A DNA stretch of 64,000 nt, taken from NCBI RefSeq assembly GCF_014256275.1, contig NZ_JACCFE010000002.1, forward strand, positions 6,398,001 through 6,462,000, written 5' to 3'. This DNA comes from Rhodococcus sp. 4CII (GTDB lineage: Bacteria > Actinomycetota > Actinomycetes > Mycobacteriales > Mycobacteriaceae). The notes beneath the pieces were generated by a model. The model saw only the letters and a list, made by a program, of their open reading frames with translations. It ran no database searches and was not told the origin of the DNA. Shown in pieces: positions 17,885 to 24,853 of the stretch. A program made the position numbers and the translations under genes. How positions within the stretch are numbered: the first letter of the stretch is position 1; each line of letters starts with the position of its first letter.

Positions 17885-19057
17885 ATGAGCGAGGACGGCG
17901 GCGAAACCGAGCGGACGGGGTCGATCGCGCGGTTCGGTGCGCGCGACACCCCGCGGTGGTTACTGCCCTCGATCTTCTACGTTCTTCTCGCCGTCGCCGC
18001 CTACCAGTTGTCGGGCTGGCTGTTCGTCAACCTGCGGAGCTTCCTGGGGCTGCTGTTCCTCGCGTGGCTGTTCAGTATCACCCTCGAACCGGTCGTCGAC
18101 TGGCTCGAGGGCCGGGGACTGCGCCGCGGCGCCGCCACCGGTCTGGTGCTGTTCGCCCTGTTCGTTGCCGCCGTCGGATTTCTTGCGCTCTTCGGAACGC
18201 TGCTCGCCCAGCAACTCGCGCAGCTCCTGAAGGCGCTGCCGGGCGCGCTCTCCTCGGCCACCGAATGGTCCAATCGCGTATTCGACACCGACTTCTCGAC
18301 CGGCGAAGATCTGATCCACCTCACCCCCGACACCATCCGCGACCTCGCGCAACGCTTCACCCCGGGGGTTCTGGGGGTGCTGTCCTCGCTGCTCGGTGTG
18401 GTGTTCCAGATGCTGACGCTGCTGCTGTTCGTGTTCTACATGTCCGCGCAGGGTCCGACGATGCGGCGCACCATTTCGAGCTGGTTCCCGGCGCGGCAGC
18501 AGCAGGTCATCTCGGTGGTGTGGGAGATCTCGGTCGAGAAGGCCGGGGGATACGTGGTGTCACGGCTGATCCTCGCCGCCGTGAGCTCGGTCGCCACCGG
18601 AGTCTTCCTCGTGGTCATCGGGGTGCCCTACTGGCTGCCGCTGGCGTTGTGGACCGGTGTCGTCTCGCAGTTCGTCCCCACCCTGGGCACCTATCTCGCG
18701 ATCGCTCTGCCCGCGATCATCGCCGCGGCGGCCCGGCCCATGGACGGTGTGTGGGTGATCGTCTTCGGAACCGTCTACCAGCAGATCGAGAACTACGTGC
18801 TGCACCCGCGCATCACGTCCGCGACGGTCTCGATCCACCCCGCGGTCGCGTTCGGATCGGTGATCGTGGGTGCCTCTCTGTTCGGTGCGGTCGGTGCACT
18901 CGTCTCGGTCCCGGTGGTCGCGGCGATCCAGGCGCTCGTCGAAACCTACGGGCGACGGTACGAACTCGTCGCAGACGGCGGGAAGCCGGGGGCCGCGTCA
19001 GTCGAACAGCGCGAAGACGCGCGCGACGAAGAAGGCCGCGATTCCCAGGATGAGTAG
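17885..19057 (+). CDS. AI-2E family transporter (YdiK/PerM-like permease)
   Basis: A 390-residue polytopic membrane protein with about seven to eight hydrophobic segments. After a short polar N-terminus it shows LPSIFYVLLAVAAYQLSGWLF, LLFLAWLFSITLEPVVDWLE, a soluble mid region (ALPGALSSATEWSNRVF), and conserved C-terminal parts YWLPLALWTGVVSQFVPTLG and FGTVYQQIENYVLHPRI that mark the family. Members export diverse solutes, and the substrate here is unknown. ATG 17885 is chosen. Its last 60 bases overlap the oppositely oriented small gene at 18998. Confidence 0.85.
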   Translation: MSEDGGETERTGSIARFGARDTPRWLLPSIFYVLLAVAAYQLSGWLFVNLRSFLGLLFLAWLFSITLEPVVDWLEGRGLRRGAATGLVLFALFVAAVGFLALFGTLLAQQLAQLLKALPGALSSATEWSNRVFDTDFSTGEDLIHLTPDTIRDLAQRFTPGVLGVLSSLLGVVFQMLTLLLFVFYMSAQGPTMRRTISSWFPARQQQVISVVWEISVEKAGGYVVSRLILAAVSSVATGVFLVVIGVPYWLPLALWTGVVSQFVPTLGTYLAIALPAIIAAAARPMDGVWVIVFGTVYQQIENYVLHPRITSATVSIHPAVAFGSVIVGASLFGAVGALVSVPVVAAIQALVETYGRRYELVADGGKPGAASVEQREDARDEEGRDSQDE

Positions 19058-19228
19058 ACCGATCAGTACGAAAGCAAGGATCGGCACCGTCCGGCCCGGC
19101 ATCGGCTGGGGGTGGGACAACCCCGAGGTCTGGCCGGCATCCGGTGGTGTGTCACCGGGCTGAACGCCGCCGCCCTCGTCGAGTGCGGGCGCATCTTCCG
19201 GTTCGGGTCCTGGTCGTTCGACGCTCAT
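18998..19228 (-). CDS. Small single-span membrane protein, unknown
   Basis: 76 residues: a proline- and acid-rich N-terminal half (MSVERPGPEPEDAPALDE) and one C-terminal membrane helix (TVPILAFVLIGLLILGIAAF). ATG 19228 has GAAGGAG upstream, so I prefer it. The frame continues open upstream through a 24-bp tandem repeat, but that would add an unlikely repeated cysteine peptide. The 3' end overlaps the convergent permease gene by 60 bases. No family recognised. Confidence 0.6.
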   Translation of the reverse strand: MSVERPGPEPEDAPALDEGGGVQPGDTPPDAGQTSGLSHPQPMPGRTVPILAFVLIGLLILGIAAFFVARVFALFD

Positions 19229-19266
19229 CTCTGCTCCTTCGCTGGGGAATGAGACTCGCGTACCCA

Positions 19267-19349
19267 CTGCGGCGGTGCCGCACACACATGCTGCGGCGGT
19301 GCCGCACACACATGCTGCGGCGGTGCCGCACACACATGCTGCGGCGGTG
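19267..19349. repeat. 24-bp tandem repeat, about 3.5 copies
   Basis: Three identical 24-base units begin at 19267, 19291 and 19315, followed by an 11-base partial copy. Each unit contains CTGCGGCGGTGCCGC, which can fold on itself, and ends in CACACACATG. The array lies upstream of the small membrane-protein gene (minus strand) and before the CAT tRNA. Perfect identity suggests recent expansion or slippage. Confidence 0.9.
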
Positions 19350-19460
19350 GGGTCCGCCGTTACTCGAAAAGTCCTGTCCGGACGGGCTTCGTCCCGGGTA
19401 CGCCGCCACGGCGGGCGCACGGTAACATCGGCACGCCGCGAGTGCGAGTGCTGCGGTGAT

Positions 19461-19534
19461 GGGGCGGTAGCTCAGTCGGTTAGAGCCGTGGACTCATAAT
19501 CCATTGGTCGCGGGTTCGAGCCCCGCCCGCCCCA
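19461..19534 (+). tRNA. tRNA with CAT anticodon (Met, elongator type most likely)
   Basis: 74-base cloverleaf: acceptor GGGGCGG/CCGCCCC, D arm with GTAGCTCAGTCGGTTAGAGC, anticodon arm TGGA-CTCATAA-TCCA giving CAT, and T arm GGTTCGAGCC. The paired first base of the acceptor stem rules out an initiator tRNA. A lysidine-modified tRNA-Ile cannot be fully excluded from sequence alone. Confidence 0.85.
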
Positions 19535-19595
19535 CCGTTGCCGCCGGTCGGGCCGGTCTATCCAAACCCGCCCGGATGCGGGCAGTGTGGACGCC

Positions 19596-19985
19596 ATGAC
19601 GTTGGCGCGTGCGGAACGTGAAGAGTTCGCGGAGTTTCCTTCGGTTCGGGAAGGGGTGGTTCCTGCAGGATCGGGTGAACGCGCTGGGGGTCGCCGATCT
19701 CGCGGACCGCACCACAGACGAGTTGGTGGACTCGATGCGCCTGCATGCCGAACCCAGCGGTCTGCCAGCCGGTTTCGGTGGGATGATCGGCCTCGTCGAC
19801 GGCATGATCCATCAGCAGGACATCCGGCGGCCCCTCGCGATTCCCCGGACGATTCCGCAGGATCGGCTGCGCGCGGCGCTGGAGTTCGCCCGTTTTGCTT
19901 CGCTGATTCGCCCGGGCGCCGCGACGCACTCGGCGACCTCGCCGGCTCCGGCCAGCCGACACTCGCCGCCCGTATCGGCGCCTGA
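19596..19985 (+). pseudogene. Decayed maleylpyruvate isomerase-like (TIGR03083/DinB-fold) gene
   Basis: Fragments of one protein family appear in order but in shifting frames. The start MTLARAEREEFAEF is in one frame. The middle (GWFLQDRVNALGVADLADRT, then GFGGMIGLVDGMIHQQDIRR and LRAALEFARFA) is in a second frame. The ending GSGQPTLAARIGA is back in the first. Stretches normally present between these blocks are missing, so at least two frame-changing deletions have occurred. Intact relatives of about 200 residues act in mycothiol-dependent isomerase or transferase chemistry. The remnant is not expected to make a working protein. Confidence 0.75.
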
Positions 19986-20064
19986 CCGGAAGCCCGGCAC
20001 GCGCCGCGTCCGTTGTTCTCCGTGTCGGAGCGGGGCAGACTGAGAGGCACCCGAGGAGGCCATC

Positions 20065-20547
20065 GTGGAACTGCAGATCGTGGCAGTCGACAAGCCCGAC
20101 GACATGAACGTGATCGTCGGGCAGTCCCATTTCATCAAGACCGTCGAGGACATCCACGAGGCGCTGGCCGGAGTGAGTCCTCACCTCCGGTTCGGGGTGG
20201 CGTTCTGTGAAGCGTCGGGGCCCCGCCTCGTGCGTCGCTCCGGCAACGACGATCGGCTCGTCGATTTGGCCACGCGCAACGCGGTCGCGGTCTGTGCGGG
20301 CCACTCGTTCTTCGTGTTCGTGGAGGACGGTTATCCGGTGAACGTCCTGAACACGCTGAAGCAGGTTCCGGAGGTGTGCGGAATCTTCTGCGCCACCGCC
20401 AACCCCGTCGAAATCATCGTGGCCGAGACCGATCTCGGCCGGGGAATCGCGGGCGTGATCGACGGCGGTTCCCCCGCCGGCGTGGAGACGAGCGACGACG
20501 TCGCCGAGCGCAAGGCACTACTCCGGACGATCGGTTACAAGCTCTGA
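20065..20547 (+). CDS. Adenosine-specific kinase family protein (DUF355)
   Basis: A 160-residue soluble protein. Recognisable family parts are DDMNVIVGQSHFIKTVEDIH, FGVAFCEASGPRLVR, the ARNAVAVCAGHSFFVF segment, CGIFCATANPVEIIV and RGIAGVIDGG, ending in an IGYKL tail. The family was defined by an archaeal protein described as an adenosine-specific kinase; activity here is inferred from similarity only. GTG 20065 has GAGGAGG five bases upstream. It is monocistronic, between a pseudogene and a convergent hydrolase. Confidence 0.85.
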   Translation: MELQIVAVDKPDDMNVIVGQSHFIKTVEDIHEALAGVSPHLRFGVAFCEASGPRLVRRSGNDDRLVDLATRNAVAVCAGHSFFVFVEDGYPVNVLNTLKQVPEVCGIFCATANPVEIIVAETDLGRGIAGVIDGGSPAGVETSDDVAERKALLRTIGYKL

Positions 20548-20560
20548 GCGTGCGCCCGCA

Positions 20561-21394
20561 CTACGCCAGCGGATCGACCCGCTCCCACGCGACGGGGAGT
20601 TGCACGTCGACACCGTCGGCGAGGCCCTTTTCCGTGAGGAACCGCAGCGATCGCCGGACATCGTCGGCGAAACGAGGGAGGGGTGTCAACGGCCGGTCCA
20701 GCGGCTTCCAGAAGTTGTCCCAGTGGATCGGGATCACCCGGCGGGCTCCGGTCCGGGTCACCAGCGCGTCCCAATAGTCGCGGCGGAATTCGTCGGACTG
20801 CTTGCCGAGCGTGCCGATACCCAGATAGACGGTGTCGGCGCCGTATCCGTCGAGTGCACCGGAAACGAAGTTCGCGCTGGCGTGGACGAGAACCCGGCCG
20901 TCCGGATGCGCGAAGTGAAACGAGAAGCAGTCGCCCTGCGCGTACTCGCGGATCGACGCCGGTGGATGCACTGCGTGGTCGATCGTGCCCGGGAACTTCG
21001 CCCCGGGACTGTGCGCAGCGGGCAGCGCCGTCACCTCGAAGGCGCCGTATCGCAGGGGAGTTCGGACCTCGATCGTCCGGAACCGGTCCGGCGCGAATCC
21101 GTACCCCTCGGCGATGCGCCGCGTCGACGGCGACCCGACGAGTTCCGCGCCGGTGCGCTGCGCCACGGTCGGAGAGTCCAGCGCGTGGTCGTAGTGCGAA
21201 TGCGCGACGAAAACGGCTGCGAGACGCTCGGTTCCCGCCCGCGCGAGGGCCCGGTCGACGGCGGCACGGTCGGGACGCAGCGGCCTCAGGACCGATCGCA
21301 GGAGCGGCGGCCGGGAGAAGAACCCGTCCGTCATCACCGACGTCTCGCCGTCGGACAACAGGACCGTGGAGACACCGAGGAAGGTGGCGTGCAT
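20561..21394 (-). CDS. MBL-fold metallo-hydrolase (UlaG/NAPE-PLD-like)
   Basis: A 277-residue metallo-beta-lactamase-fold enzyme. The metal motif is FVAHSHYDHA (HxHxDH), followed by further histidines in LPAAHSPG and, near the C-terminus, VIPIHWDNFWKPL. This layout fits hydrolases of the ascorbate-phosphate lactonase or phospholipase D-like branch; substrate unknown. ATG 21394 is chosen because the conserved fold begins directly there (MHATFLGVSTVLLSD); the open frame extends upstream without similarity. It is divergent from the DinB gene and convergent with the adenosine-kinase-like gene. Confidence 0.83.
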   Translation of the reverse strand: MHATFLGVSTVLLSDGETSVMTDGFFSRPPLLRSVLRPLRPDRAAVDRALARAGTERLAAVFVAHSHYDHALDSPTVAQRTGAELVGSPSTRRIAEGYGFAPDRFRTIEVRTPLRYGAFEVTALPAAHSPGAKFPGTIDHAVHPPASIREYAQGDCFSFHFAHPDGRVLVHASANFVSGALDGYGADTVYLGIGTLGKQSDEFRRDYWDALVTRTGARRVIPIHWDNFWKPLDRPLTPLPRFADDVRRSLRFLTEKGLADGVDVQLPVAWERVDPLA

Positions 21395-21447
21395 CCTCGT
21401 GACGGTACCGGCGGCCGCGGTCGCCCGGCGTGATCGGGGCGCCGCTC

Positions 21448-21453
21448 TACGAT
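21448..21453 (+). promoter_or_regulatory. -10 element for the DinB-family gene (leaderless type)
   Basis: TACGAT lies seven bases before ATG 21461. This supports that ATG over the in-frame ATG at 21452, which overlaps the hexamer itself. Confidence 0.45.
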
Positions 21454-21460
21454 GACCGTC

Positions 21461-21979
21461 ATGGCGATTACTCCCGACACGAAGAACTGGACCTGGGTCC
21501 TCGACCGGGCCTGCCCCGACTGTGGGTTCGACGCGGCGGCAACCCGGTACGAGGACATTCCGGCTCTCGTCCGTGCGAACGCCGACGCCTGGTCGTCCGT
21601 GCTCGCCCGCCCCGACGTGAAGCTCCGGCCGGACGAGCGGACGTGGTCGGCGCTCGAGTACGCGGCGCACGTGCGCGACGTGTTCCGGATCTTCGACGTC
21701 CGGCTGCGGCTCATGCTGGACGAGACGGATCCACTGTTCCCGAATTGGGATCAGGACGAGACGGCCGAATCCGAGCGCTACAACGAGCAGGATCCGGACG
21801 TTGTGGGCGCCGAACTGCGTGAGGCCGGCGCGGCGGTGGCCGCCGACTTCGCGGCCGTTGCCCCGGAGCTCCGGGGACGGACGGGGCGCCGCAGTGACGG
21901 CGCGTCGTTCACCGTGGAGTCGTTGGCCGCGTACTTCGTCCACGATCCGATCCATCACCTTCACGACGTGTCGGGGTAA
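21461..21979 (+). CDS. DinB-family protein
   Basis: 172 residues with the DinB/YfiT four-helix pattern: WSALEYAAHVRDVFRIFDVR carries the conserved histidine, and the ending YFVHDPIHHLHDV supplies further histidines expected to bind a metal. An N-terminal CPDCGFD motif is typical of the actinobacterial subgroup. Members often act as thiol-dependent (mycothiol or bacillithiol) transferases or isomerases. The upstream TACGAT element decides the start at 21461. Confidence 0.83.
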   Translation: MAITPDTKNWTWVLDRACPDCGFDAAATRYEDIPALVRANADAWSSVLARPDVKLRPDERTWSALEYAAHVRDVFRIFDVRLRLMLDETDPLFPNWDQDETAESERYNEQDPDVVGAELREAGAAVAADFAAVAPELRGRTGRRSDGASFTVESLAAYFVHDPIHHLHDVSG

Positions 21980-22007
21980 CAGTTTCGGATTCCCGGATCC
22001 GATTCGG

Positions 22008-22021
22008 TAGAACGTGTTCCA
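22008..22021. promoter_or_regulatory. KstR-like palindrome upstream of the alcohol dehydrogenase
   Basis: TAGAACGTGTTCCA fits every fixed position of TNNAACNNGTTNNA, the consensus of the sterol-catabolism repressor KstR as I recall it. It ends 68 bases before the dehydrogenase ATG. A chance match is possible because only eight positions are fixed. Confidence 0.5.
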
Positions 22022-22089
22022 ATTCTGCGAGTTTGTGTCTATCGTCACATCAGCAGATGCGCAGACATGAATGAAGGGGTTGGAGTCAC

Positions 22090-23217
22090 ATGAAGACCAA
22101 GGGTGCGATCCTGTGGGGCCTGAACGAGCCGTGGTCCGTCGAGGAGATCGAGATCGGCGATCCGGTGGCGGGCGAGGTGCAGATCCGCATGGAAGCCGCC
22201 GGCATGTGCCACTCCGATCACCACATCGTCACCGGTTCGATGCCCATGGCGTCCTTCCCGGTGATGGGCGGCCACGAAGGGTCCGGAGTCATCACCAAAC
22301 TGGGGCCGGAGGTGAAGGATCTCCAAGTCGGCGACCACGTGGTGCTCTCCTTCGTACCCGCCTGTGGACGCTGTCCGGCGTGCTCGGCGGGACACCAGAA
22401 TCTGTGTGACCTCGGCATGGGGCTCCTGAGCGGGCTGGCGATCAGCGACGGCACGTTCCGCATCCACGCGCGCGGCGAGAACGTCATCCCGATGTGCCTG
22501 CTCGGCACGTTCTCGCCGTACATGGTCGTGCACGAGACGTCGGTAGTGAAGATCGACAAGGACATTCCGTTCGACGTCGCGGCCCTCGTCGGCTGCGGCG
22601 TGCCCACCGGCTGGGGTTCGGCGACGAGGATGGCGGAGGTGAAGCCGGGCGAATCCGTCGTCATCATGGGTGTCGGCGGCGTCGGTATGAGCGCGCTGCA
22701 GGGCGCGGTGGCATCCGGGGCCCGTCAGATCTTCGCCATCGACCCGGTGCCGTGGAAGCGGGAACAAGCGTTGAAGTTCGGGGCCACCCACGCGTTCGAG
22801 AGCGCCGCCGCCGCGATCGAACCGATCATCGCACTCACGAACGGGCTGATGGCGCAGAAGACGATCATCACCGTCGGGGAGATGCACGGCGAGTATGTCG
22901 AGGAAGCCCTGCTGCTCACCAGCAAATTCGGTACGTGCGTCGTCACGGCCATGGGCGCGATGACCGACATGGACGTCAAGCTGAACCTGTTCCTCTTCTC
23001 GATGCTGCAGAAGGACCTGAAGGGCACCATCTTCGGCGGCGGAAACGCCCGGGTCGAGATCCCGAACCTGCTGAACATGTACAAGTCGGGGCAGCTGAAT
23101 CTCGACGACATGATCACCCGCACCTACACCCTGGAAGGGGTGAACGACGGATATCAGGACATGCTCGACGGCAAGAACATTCGCGGCGTCATCCGGTATA
23201 CCGAAGCCGACTGGTGA
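22090..23217 (+). CDS. NDMA-dependent zinc alcohol dehydrogenase (nicotinoprotein type)
   Basis: Medium-chain zinc alcohol dehydrogenase of 375 residues. It has the catalytic zinc region AGMCHSDHH and GGHEGSG, the four structural cysteines (CGRCPACSAGHQNLC), and the cofactor fold VVIMGVGGVGMSALQGAV. The overall pattern matches actinobacterial NDMA-dependent dehydrogenases, which keep the nicotinamide cofactor tightly bound and need an artificial or protein electron acceptor. ATG 22090 follows GGAG. A KstR-like palindrome upstream suggests lipid- or sterol-linked control. The physiological alcohol is unknown. Confidence 0.9.
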   Translation: MKTKGAILWGLNEPWSVEEIEIGDPVAGEVQIRMEAAGMCHSDHHIVTGSMPMASFPVMGGHEGSGVITKLGPEVKDLQVGDHVVLSFVPACGRCPACSAGHQNLCDLGMGLLSGLAISDGTFRIHARGENVIPMCLLGTFSPYMVVHETSVVKIDKDIPFDVAALVGCGVPTGWGSATRMAEVKPGESVVIMGVGGVGMSALQGAVASGARQIFAIDPVPWKREQALKFGATHAFESAAAAIEPIIALTNGLMAQKTIITVGEMHGEYVEEALLLTSKFGTCVVTAMGAMTDMDVKLNLFLFSMLQKDLKGTIFGGGNARVEIPNLLNMYKSGQLNLDDMITRTYTLEGVNDGYQDMLDGKNIRGVIRYTEADW

Positions 23218-23235
23218 CGGCTCGCCGCTGTCGGT

Positions 23236-23279
23236 CTGTGCGGCTCGCCGCAGCCGGCCTGTGCGGCTCGCCGCAGCCG
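23236..23279. repeat. 23-bp-period direct repeat, two copies
   Basis: A 21-base sequence beginning CTGTGCGGCTCGCC occurs at 23236-23256 and again at 23259-23279, with a weaker partial copy before it. It fills the gap between the dehydrogenase stop and the promoter of the serine hydrolase. The arms GCGGCT and AGCCGC can pair, so each unit may form a hairpin. Confidence 0.75.
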
Positions 23280-23296
23280 ACCGCGGGCGGCTCTCG

Positions 23297-23302
23297 TAGT
23301 CT
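23297..23302 (+). promoter_or_regulatory. -10 element for a leaderless serine hydrolase transcript
   Basis: TAGTCT is six bases before GTG 23309, the spacing expected if transcription starts at the start codon. There is no ribosome site in the gap. Confidence 0.5.
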
Positions 23303-23308
23303 GACCCG

Positions 23309-24127
23309 GTGCAGAGTCTCGATCAGATAGCCCGATGGCCCGTGGACAACGCTGCGGCGGTGGTCCTGTCGCGAGACGAAGGGGTGATCGGCGAGTACGG
23401 CGACCAGCAGCGCGTCTTCCCCCTGGCCTCGGTGACCAAATTGCTCTGCGCGTACGCAGTCCTGGTGGCCACCGAGGAGGGGGCCGTCGAACTCGACCAG
23501 TCCGCGGGCCCGGAGGGCTCGACGGTGCGTCATCTCCTGGCGCACGCGTCGGGCCTCGCCTTCGACGCGAACCGGGTGCAGACGACGCCGGGGCGCAAGC
23601 GGATCTACTCGAGCGCCGGCTACGAGGTGCTCGCCGACTTCCTCACTGCGGAGACGTCGATCGACTTCGCCGAATACGTCGCGGAATCCGTCTTCGCTCC
23701 GCTGTCGATGACCGCGTCCGCTCTGGTCGGGCCCGCCGGCCACGGAGCGCAGGCGTCGGCGGGAGATCTCGGCCGCTTCGCGACCGAATTGTTCCGCCCC
23801 GCGCTCATTTCGCCTCAGACGTTCGCAGATGCCACTTCGGTGCAATTCCCCGGGCTGGACGGAATTCTGCCCGGATACGGCTCACAACGTCCCAACGACT
23901 GGGGTCTGGGATTCGAGATCCGGTCGGACAAGAGCCCGCACTGGACGGGTACGGGCAACTCGCCGCAGACGTTCGGCCACTTCGGGCAGTCCGGCACGTT
24001 CCTCTGGGTCGATCCGGCCGCGGGGCTGGCGTGCGTCGCGTTGACGGACCGAGATTTCGGCGACTGGGCCAAGCCCGTGTGGACCGAGCTGAGCGACGGT
24101 ATCCTCTCGGAACGCGAAAGGCGATGA
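23309..24127 (+). CDS. Serine hydrolase, beta-lactamase/penicillin-binding fold
   Basis: 272 residues of the class C beta-lactamase-like (PF00144) group, with no signal peptide. The nucleophile motif is ASVTK (SxxK) near residue 43, a YSSAGYEVLA segment stands for the YxN motif, and GHFGQSGTFLW near 226 takes the place of the KTG box. Such cytoplasmic members are esterases or peptidases rather than drug-inactivating enzymes; substrate unknown. The GTG start is supported by a TANNNT element six bases upstream. Confidence 0.83.
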   Translation: MQSLDQIARWPVDNAAAVVLSRDEGVIGEYGDQQRVFPLASVTKLLCAYAVLVATEEGAVELDQSAGPEGSTVRHLLAHASGLAFDANRVQTTPGRKRIYSSAGYEVLADFLTAETSIDFAEYVAESVFAPLSMTASALVGPAGHGAQASAGDLGRFATELFRPALISPQTFADATSVQFPGLDGILPGYGSQRPNDWGLGFEIRSDKSPHWTGTGNSPQTFGHFGQSGTFLWVDPAAGLACVALTDRDFGDWAKPVWTELSDGILSERERR

Positions 24128-24252
24128 CACACCGATTGCTCGAATCACTGGCGCAACACAGGCATCACAGGGCACACTGGTCAACCGAGCGTGCTGCACA
24201 CACCGACTGAGGCCGTTGGGGAAGACGTCCCTCGTCGAAGCAGGAGGCTCGA

Positions 24253-24762
24253 GTGCGCGCATTGAATCAGTTCGCGGACGCGACGGCTGGTGTGGTCTAC
24301 ATCCACTCGTCGCCCGCCGCGTTGTGCCCCCATATCGAATGGGCGCTGACCGCGACCCTCGACTGCCGAGCGAACCTGAAATGGACCTCGCAGCCGGCCT
24401 CCAACGGCGTCCTGCGCGCGACCACCAGCTGGGTGGGTCCCGTCGGCACGGCTTCGCGATTGGTCAATGCGCTCCGCGCGTGGCCGATGCTGCGATTCGA
24501 GGTCACCGAGGACCCCAGTGAGGGCGTGGACGGCGAGCGGTACAGCCACGTGCCCGGCATGGGTCTGTGGCACGGATCCACCAGTGCCAACGGCGATGTC
24601 GTCGTGGGGGAGATGCGCTTGCGGGCACTGATGCAAGCGGGAGGCGACTTCGCCGCCGAACTGGACTACGCGCTCGGTACCGCCTGGGACGAGGCTCTCG
24701 AGCCGTTCCGCAGCGGCGGCGAAGGTGCAGAGGTCACCTGGCTGCGCCGCGACGTCGGCTGA
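24253..24762 (+). CDS. DUF3145 family protein
   Basis: A 169-residue soluble actinobacterial protein recognised by its conserved stretch GVVYIHSSPAALCPHIEWAL near the N-terminus, with WTSQPASNG and HGSTSANGDVVVGE later. The function of the family is unknown. GTG 24253 is supported by GGAGG five bases upstream. It converges on accD6, and a strong bidirectional terminator separates the two. Confidence 0.85.
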   Translation: MRALNQFADATAGVVYIHSSPAALCPHIEWALTATLDCRANLKWTSQPASNGVLRATTSWVGPVGTASRLVNALRAWPMLRFEVTEDPSEGVDGERYSHVPGMGLWHGSTSANGDVVVGEMRLRALMQAGGDFAAELDYALGTAWDEALEPFRSGGEGAEVTWLRRDVG

Positions 24763-24804
24763 CCCACGTCACGTCCCCCCGCACACGCGGTCCACGCACA
24801 CGAA

Positions 24805-24834
24805 AAGGCCCCCACCGCTTGCGGTGGGGGCCTT
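24805..24834. terminator. Bidirectional terminator between DUF3145 and accD6
   Basis: A perfect 14-bp stem (AAGGCCCCCACCGC and its complement) around a TT loop, starting and ending with A/T bases so that it can work on both strands. It sits between two convergent genes. Confidence 0.85.
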
Positions 24835-24853
24835 CTCTCGAACTGAGCTCAGA

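Noticed and set aside
19267..19349. Repeats that could suggest a CRISPR array
   Set aside because: The 24-base units touch each other without spacers, and no cas genes are near. It is a tandem repeat.
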